Of a stretch of DNA of 64,000 nucleotides, positions 59,601-64,000 are shown piece by piece (within the stretch, counting starts at the first letter, position 1; the number at the start of each line of letters is the position of its first letter). The notes under the pieces were generated by a model that was not told the DNA's origin, ran no database searches, and was given only the letters and a program-made list of their open reading frames with translations. Position numbers and translations under genes: made by a program. The DNA is from Diphasiastrum complanatum (lineage: Eukaryota > Streptophyta > Lycopodiopsida > Lycopodiales > Lycopodiaceae). The stretch is from positions 26,006,274 to 26,070,273 of the forward strand of contig CM055093.1 of NCBI GenBank assembly GCA_029204225.1, read 5' to 3'.

Positions 59601-62600
59601 AAGTTTCTACAAGAGGGTCATCTAACCATCTCTCTCTTCTCTTTGAGAATACTTTTTGTTAATGAATAGTCTTGATTCTGGATTCCTACATGGTATCAGA
59701 GCCATTTTTCAGAATTGATTGCTTGCTGGAGGGCACCCAATAGGCAGCCACATTTCTCCTCTTTTGGTTCATAAAAATCAAAATTTTTCTGATTTTTGTG
59801 GAGAGAGAACTGTTCGGCTCCTTCTTGTTTTTTAATTCACTTCTTCATTCCTATCTTCCATTTGTGTCTACTTTAAGCATATCTCTTAGGGGACAACAAA
59901 TCTCCTTTGAAGAGCTTGTTGGCTTACTTCTCCAAGAAGAGCAAACAAGGATTAATTTTGGTGAACAAGATCAAGCCTTCTTCACCAAAGCCAAAGGCAA
60001 GGGCAAGTGGAAAGGTAAGCCTTCTTCTTCCGGTGTCCGACTAAAGCCTTGAAGATTTTGACTCCTTATGAAGTTTGGTATGGTAAGAAGCCATCGGTTT
60101 CTCACTTTCGCACTTTTGGTTGCACGGCTTATGCGTTTATTCCCGATAAGCTAAGATCCAAACTAGATGATAAAGTAGTAAAATGCATTTTTATGGGCTA
60201 TAGTAGTGAAAGTAAAGGCTATAGATTGTTGAATGTGGATACTAACAAAATCATAGTGATTCGTGATGTTCATTTTGATGAGAAGAACTCCTATGATCTT
60301 GCGCCCATTCATGTCATGAAAGGGGACATCCCCCAAGATGACTATGTTGAAGTGTTTCCAGATCTGGTATCACCATCTAATGTTGAAGAGGAGGGACTGC
60401 CATCATCCTCTAATGGACAACCCACTGGTTCTTCAAGCGAACAGCCCATAATTCACCAAGAGGAGCAGATTTATGAAGAGGAATGGCCTGTTGAAAACTT
60501 TGGACAACGTAGTCCAATTTCAGAGCACTTTGGATAGCAAAGTGTTGACAGTTCAGATCACTTTGGACAGCAAAGCGTTGATCAAAGTAAGGCTGTTGGA
60601 CAGCCTAAACCAGTCCCTAAATGGATGTTGCAGACTTTGCAGGACAACAAAGTGAACCGCTTGTATGAAGGAAAGACTCGTGCCTCATCTAAATCAGTAG
60701 AATTTGCTGATTTTTTTGATTTTGCTCTTACATCTATTGAGGATAGTGCAATAGAACATTTTTTTTATGAGCAGGCCAGAGGAGTAAAATGTTGGGAGGA
60801 CGCGATGAAAGAGGAGTATGACTCACTCATAAAGAACCAAACATGGGTTCTTGTTGATCTTCCACATGGAAAGAAAGCAATTGGCTATAAATGAGTTTAT
60901 AAAATCAAGTACAAGTCCGATGGTACTGTTGAAAGGTACAAGGCAAGACTTGTTGCCAAAGGTTATGCGCAAAAGGAGGGCATTGATTATGAGGAAGCTT
61001 TTGCACCTACCGCACGAATAACTACCGTAAGGATAGTCACTGCTTTGGCTGCCCATCATGGTTGGCGTATGTACTAACTTGACATAAAGACAGCCTTCCT
61101 CAATGGTGATTTTAGTGAGGAAGTTTACCTTCAGCAACCTGCTGGTTTTTTGGTTGCAGGTCAAGAAGACAAAGTGTGTCTTCTCAAGAAGGCTCTCTAT
61201 GGACTAAAACAAGCCCCAAGGATGTGGTATCAAAAGATACACACATACTTTTGTGATCGTGGGTTTTCTAACAGTCCTAGTGAATCTACGCTTTATGTCA
61301 TGCATACATCTGAGTTTATCATCATCATTTTGCTATATGTTGATGATATTATCATTACGGGTAGTAATGAACACTATATTGCAGCCTTAAAATCTGATCT
61401 TGCTTCAGTTTATGATACATCAGATTTAGGCCAATTGCATTTCTACCTTGGTCTTGAGTTTTTGCAAGGAAAGGCTGGAATCTTCATTACCCAACAATGG
61501 TACATTAAGCAAATTTTGAAGCGTTTCAAAATGGAAGATTGCAAGCAGGTTGCTACATCAATTGAGACGGGCCTGAAGTTAAGTAATCAAAGTGGTGCTG
61601 AACCATTTGATACTACACTATATTGTCAAGCGGTTGGAAGTTTCATTTACTTGTGCAACTCAAGACCAGACATATCTTATAGTGTTTCCCTCATGAGTCA
61701 ATTCATGCATGCCCCGTTGACATCACATTGGAAAGCATTGAAGAGGATCCTTCGATATCTTCAAGGAACATCCTTCTAGTTATGATGCATGTTTGGCTGG
61801 TTTTTGTGACTCGGATTGGGGTGGAGATCAAGACACTAGACGCTCTACTAGTGGTCATTGCTTTTTCATTGGAAATTCTGCAGTTTCTTGGTTAAGCAAG
61901 AAGCAGCCCACCGTTGCTACATCCTCAAGCGAAGCAGAATATAGAGCAACGTTTTGAACCACTACGGAGTGTATATGGCTAAGACAATTACTTGTCGATA
62001 TGAAGCATGGCCAGCCCTCAGCTACACTCCTATTTACGGATAGTCAAAGTGCTATTGCCATTGCACGAAATCTAGTATTTTATGCAAGAACAAAGCATAT
62101 CGAGATCCAGTATCACTTTGTTCGGGAGAAGCTTCATAATGGCGACATCACGCTTGAATATTGTCCCACGGAGGTCAATAATGGATCGTGTAATTGAAAT
62201 TACCTGAAGGTGATATCTTTTGTTTGAAGAAGATAAACCCATTCAGAAGATTTATAGCTTAGTGTAGCTTTGGATTCTAAGTTAGTACTCCTGTGTAGAT
62301 GCAAACAATTGAAGAATTGTGGCATCTCTGAGTACTTATTCTAGATGGAAGATTAGACTGAGAATAATAATTCTTGGATAAAAGTTGAAAGGTTAAGGAA
62401 TAATTGCATGTCTTTTTTTTCTTGTTCTGAGGATAAAACTTGTTTAAGGGGGGAAGAATGCCACGACCATATTTAGCTGAGGATTTGGAATAGTCCTAAT
62501 ATGGTAGATTGCCCCTCCGGTATTCGAGATTGTTGGTTACGCCTCGATTTAATTTCATGTCAAGGTCAATTTGTAAGTAATAACCTTGAGAGGACCCAAA

Positions 62601-64000
62601 CACTCCTATTGAGACATGTGGAGCAGTGCATGGCTTTTGATGGTCATATGCATGAGGATAGCATGAGATATGTGATCTATGTTTAGAGGGATGTATGGGA
62701 GGTTGCATGGGTGCATGCACATGCTTCTTGGCCCTATGTATACAGGTATGGGACACGCCCTTCTCCATCCTAAGTTTTTGGCTTTTGGTTGCTAGGTTTC
62801 CTCCTCTCTTCAAGTATTTTCTTGCCATGGCTCGGGGGTGAGGTGTTCGAATATGTCTCAGTTGGATGGGTGGTTTGGCTCTCCCCTTGTGTGTTGATCT
62901 TATTCTCATCTTAGTACTCCTCCTAGTGGTCGTTATTGTGTGTGTGTGTGTGTGTGTGTTGAAATATAATGCCTATTTTACGCCTAGTGGCTCTAGGCAC
63001 TTACATGGTTTTATGTTATGCATTTGTCACGAGGGCAATCTAATTGTAAGTACATTGTACCCCTCTTTGTAAGTTAAAATAAGTAAGTGCAAGTTGGGTC
63101 CAAGTGGCCGAGTGTCCATGTGACATAAGACTCAAGCTGGTGATGATACCTCTATAGCTTCTAATCATGTAAGAGAGGATTCACCTTCCAGGAGGTCCAC
63201 GCCCTCCCCTCTCTAATCAATCAAGCAGTTGGAGCTTTGGTTTTTTGTGGTGCTTAAGTTTTTCTTGTATTGTTGATGCTTCCATAGCTAGTTTCCTTCA
63301 AGCTTTCATCTGTTGTGTTTGTTATTGAGTTTTAAGATAGACCTATATGTTCGTCACTACCACCTTAGCAAAGTAAGCATCATGAATGGGCAGCAATCAT
63401 ATGGGACACTATCAAATGTTTTTTTGAATTTTTGAGCTTTGAAAACATTATTAGGTTTTAATCTTGACTCTTTACATGCCATAGTAGCATAGTTGCCAAA
63501 AAATGCCATATTTTGGTGAAAACAACATTTTAGGGTTTAGTGCCAAAATATGCCTATGAAATGTTTTTTGAATTTCACAATGGCTAAAAATGTCGTATGT
63601 AAACGTTTTGTGGCATTTTTTAGGCCATGTGCATGTGTTTTCTACAAAAGAACTTATTTTAAAAAAGAAAAACTACTTACCTATTTTTACATGTATTATG
63701 ATTGGCTAGTGCAAGCTAGAAAACTATTGCTTGTTCTACAAGCACAAACGAGAAAATATCACTTTTTTTGTTCTTTGTCTAACGTGTATCTCAAAAAAAT
63801 AATGACATGACATGTAAGCATTTGGATTTTTGGGGTGCCATATTGAAAATGCTTTCATATTAACTATGCCTGATTGTAAGCATATTCATGGCAAGAGCTA
63901 GTACATTTCGTTCTGTTTAGAGTTAGTAGTTGAGAGATATTTGGTCGTTGTTGTCATGTATATAACTAGAATGCGGTGTGCATACTTTTGATTGCAGGTG
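48326..64000 (+). CDS. Mpv17/PMP22-family membrane protein (5' part, exons 1-2 and start of 3)
   Basis: Small integral membrane protein family of organelle membranes. Exon 1 is 48326-48643 (106 residues), ending CAG|GTAGGG. Exon 2 is 53213-53368 (52 residues), from TTGGCAG|GCC to AAG|GTGTGC. Both junctions are phase 0. Exon 1 has a Ser/Arg-rich, acid-poor N-terminus, like a plastid or mitochondrial transit peptide. It is followed by [19 protein letters not shown], the family signature around the first membrane segment. Exon 2 reads [20 protein letters not shown], then [10 protein letters not shown] and TLNLSLK. The next family block normally starts with Val (VLNQ-type); the window ends TTTGATTGCAG|GTG, so exon 3 probably starts at 63998. 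The C-terminal half lies outside the window. The closest known type is the plastid-predicted plant Mpv17 group. Confidence 0.88.
49703..50820 (-). pseudogene. hAT transposase remnant (C-terminal half)
   Basis: On the minus strand, 50450-50235 reads [20 protein letters not shown], then [20 protein letters not shown] and [19 protein letters not shown]. This is the plant hAT block between the DUF659 region and the dimerisation domain. After a gap, 49925-49713 reads [29 protein letters not shown] and [13 protein letters not shown]. This corresponds to the next hAT segment before the C-terminal dimerisation motif. The reading order is correct but frames change and the catalytic N-terminal part is not visible. 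It lies antisense in intron 1 of the Mpv17-like gene. Confidence 0.65.
51201..51242. repeat. CAAGACT heptamer tandem repeat
   Basis: Four exact CAAGACT units followed by CAAGATT units and further degraded copies (CTCAAG) to about 51290. Overlapping open frames are products of the repeat. Confidence 0.9.
53139..53169. repeat. G-run plus (GA)n tract near splice acceptor
   Basis: GGGGGGG followed by about 13 GA units. It ends 43 bp before the exon 2 acceptor of the Mpv17-like gene. Confidence 0.9.
53563..53619. repeat. (GA)n microsatellite
   Basis: About 28 AG/GA units in intron 2. Confidence 0.97.
54129..54380 (+). pseudogene. Zinc-binding tail of a LINE-type reverse transcriptase
   Basis: The open frame contains [20 protein letters not shown], then [14 protein letters not shown]. 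This resembles the C...GEVE.EEHFLF.CP.Y..IR zinc-binding end of plant non-LTR reverse transcriptases. Only this tail is present; no RT catalytic motif was found upstream. Confidence 0.5.
54381..55296. other. Intronic stretch with short duplication
   Basis: Two related segments at about 54949 and 55074 share GAAGTATTGCATA and GGAGATGATCTA. No gene recognised. Confidence 0.4.
55300..55933 (+). pseudogene. copia linker and N-terminal RT fragment (copy 1)
   Basis: Begins [11 protein letters not shown], matching [11 protein letters not shown] in the copia element at 60349. It has the repeated GQ...LGQ linker, then [15 protein letters not shown]. After stops the RT start is in frame: [48 protein letters not shown]. 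It is cut before the catalytic RT motifs and followed directly by a pre-integrase fragment, so order is scrambled. Confidence 0.75.
55959..56090. repeat. Tandem duplication of 67 bp
   Basis: Two units starting GGATTGTGGAAGG and GGATTGTAGGAAGG, each with GGTGGTCTTTATAGGTTGCA. It lies within the copia pre-integrase fragment. Confidence 0.85.
56050..57120 (+). pseudogene. copia pre-integrase, integrase and linker fragment
   Basis: Pre-integrase zinc region: [48 protein letters not shown]. Integrase core traces: [20 protein letters not shown] and [13 protein letters not shown], where the second core Asp is Asn. A post-core block reads [13 protein letters not shown], then [14 protein letters not shown]. 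It has many stops and frame changes. It follows an RT start (55933), the reverse of normal order, so two truncated copies are joined here. It ends at the AT-rich element. Confidence 0.7.
59271..59690 (+). repeat. 5' LTR of copia element in intron 2 (420 bp)
   Basis: Starts TGTAGAAGCC and ends GATTCCTACA (inverted TGTAG/CTACA), followed at once by TGGTATCAGAGCC. The termini are like those of the copia LTR at 5017-5930. No 3' LTR is present. Confidence 0.85.
59798..60537 (+). pseudogene. copia gag end joined to integrase C-terminal region
   Basis: The gag end reads [17 protein letters not shown], then [18 protein letters not shown]. Without zinc knuckle, protease or integrase core, the sequence passes into the post-core integrase block [55 protein letters not shown] and [11 protein letters not shown] Gln/Glu/Ser-rich linker (FGQRSP type repeats) follows and ends at a TAG. 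The joint near 60050 is a clean internal deletion. Confidence 0.85.
60625..61779 (+). pseudogene. copia reverse transcriptase (nearly complete)
   Basis: Blocks in order: [72 protein letters not shown] (first catalytic Asp), [20 protein letters not shown], and [14 protein letters not shown] (catalytic YVDD), then [10 protein letters not shown] and [20 protein letters not shown]. Only two point stops break it: TGA at 60893, where family members have Trp, and TAA at about 61076. The frame shifts after [10 protein letters not shown] at the RNase H border. Confidence 0.9.
61780..62198 (+). pseudogene. copia RNase H domain
   Basis: Continues from RT in another frame: [45 protein letters not shown] then a stop, [45 protein letters not shown] and [11 protein letters not shown]. 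The catalytic Asp (CDSDWGG), Glu (SSSEAEY) and Asp (TDSQSA) positions are kept. The ADIFTK end and 3' LTR are lost. Confidence 0.85.
62651..63991. other. Intron 2 tail, no gene recognised
   Basis: Contains a short TG microsatellite (about 62937-62960). The short open frames are not family members I know. The last bases form the proposed splice acceptor. Confidence 0.4.
62937..62960. repeat. (TG)n microsatellite
   Basis: About eleven TG units. Confidence 0.9.

Larger units (their letters stand above)
59271..62190 (+). mobile_element. Ty1/copia retrotransposon, internally deleted, 3'-truncated
   Basis: Order: 5' LTR, primer site (59691), gag end, integrase C-terminal part, linker, RT, RNase H, then loss of the 3' LTR. 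It is sense relative to the Mpv17-like gene and nested in the AT-rich element. The few in-frame stops make it younger than the other copia pieces here, but it is not autonomous. Confidence 0.85.
57150..62650 (+). mobile_element. AT-rich LTR-type element, copy 2, split by a copia insertion
   Basis: 57150-59270 and about 62200-62650 align, in opposite orientation, with 9480-6470. Landmarks are the purine tract TTAAAAAGGAGAGGTGAAG (57678-57696) and a second tract GTTTAAGGGGGGAAGAA (62442-62458), followed by TGCCACGACC. Between them lies the copia element at 59271-62190, inserted later. The interior has no reading frame of significance. Confidence 0.5.
53369..63997 (+). other. Mpv17-like gene intron 2 (about 10.6 kb, inferred)
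   Basis: The donor AAG|GTGTGC is certain. The acceptor TTGCAG at 63992-63997 is inferred from position and from the Val codon that follows. The intron holds a LINE tail, two copia remnants, an AT-rich LTR element copy and simple repeats. Confidence 0.65.

Overview
This window looks like nuclear DNA from a land plant with a large, repeat-filled genome. Evidence is spliced genes with GT-AG introns, two conserved plant gene models, an intron of about 10.6 kb, and dense decayed transposable elements. Very long introns in a small housekeeping-type gene fit a fern, another seed-free vascular plant or a gymnosperm. The species cannot be fixed from the sequence, so fern-like is an inference.

Only two ordinary genes are supported. 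On the minus strand, 12179-13534 encodes a complete three-exon HAD-superfamily hydrolase of the HDHD3 type (278 residues). On the plus strand, an Mpv17/PMP22-family membrane protein starts at 48326. Its second exon is 53213-53368, and a third exon probably starts on the last three bases of the window (63998). Introns 1 and 2 are about 4.6 and 10.6 kb and hold hAT, LINE, Ty1/copia and AT-rich LTR-element debris.

Most of the rest is a nested transposon graveyard. 1-6.4 kb: copia RNase H debris, an uncharacterised two-exon family (A) split by a 3.18-kb non-autonomous LTR element, and a copia 3' end with its LTR. 6.4-11.2 kb: an AT-rich LTR-type family without reading frames, with further copies at 43.4-44.8 kb and 57.15-62.65 kb. 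16.0-21.2 kb: a deleted Ty3/gypsy (Tat/Athila-like) element with tRNA-Asp-like primer site, protease, a minisatellite and a 3' ORF; one LTR carries a MITE that is absent from its partner LTR. 21-28 kb: duplications, a hairpin cluster and a tRNA-like SINE. 28.2-32.6 kb: a rearranged copia element. 32.7-35.0 and 41.8-43.4 kb: two copies of an unknown retroelement ORF (family B), one copy with a coiled-coil part and one lying against a purine tract and LTR. 35.1-36.1 kb: second copy of family A. 37.7-41.3 kb: copia integrase and CACTA transposase remnants.

No CRISPR, operon, rRNA or intact tRNA gene was seen. The least explained items are family A (two copies sharing an 89-bp intron), family B, the AT-rich family with two conserved purine tracts, and the GC-rich hairpin cluster near 25.3 kb.
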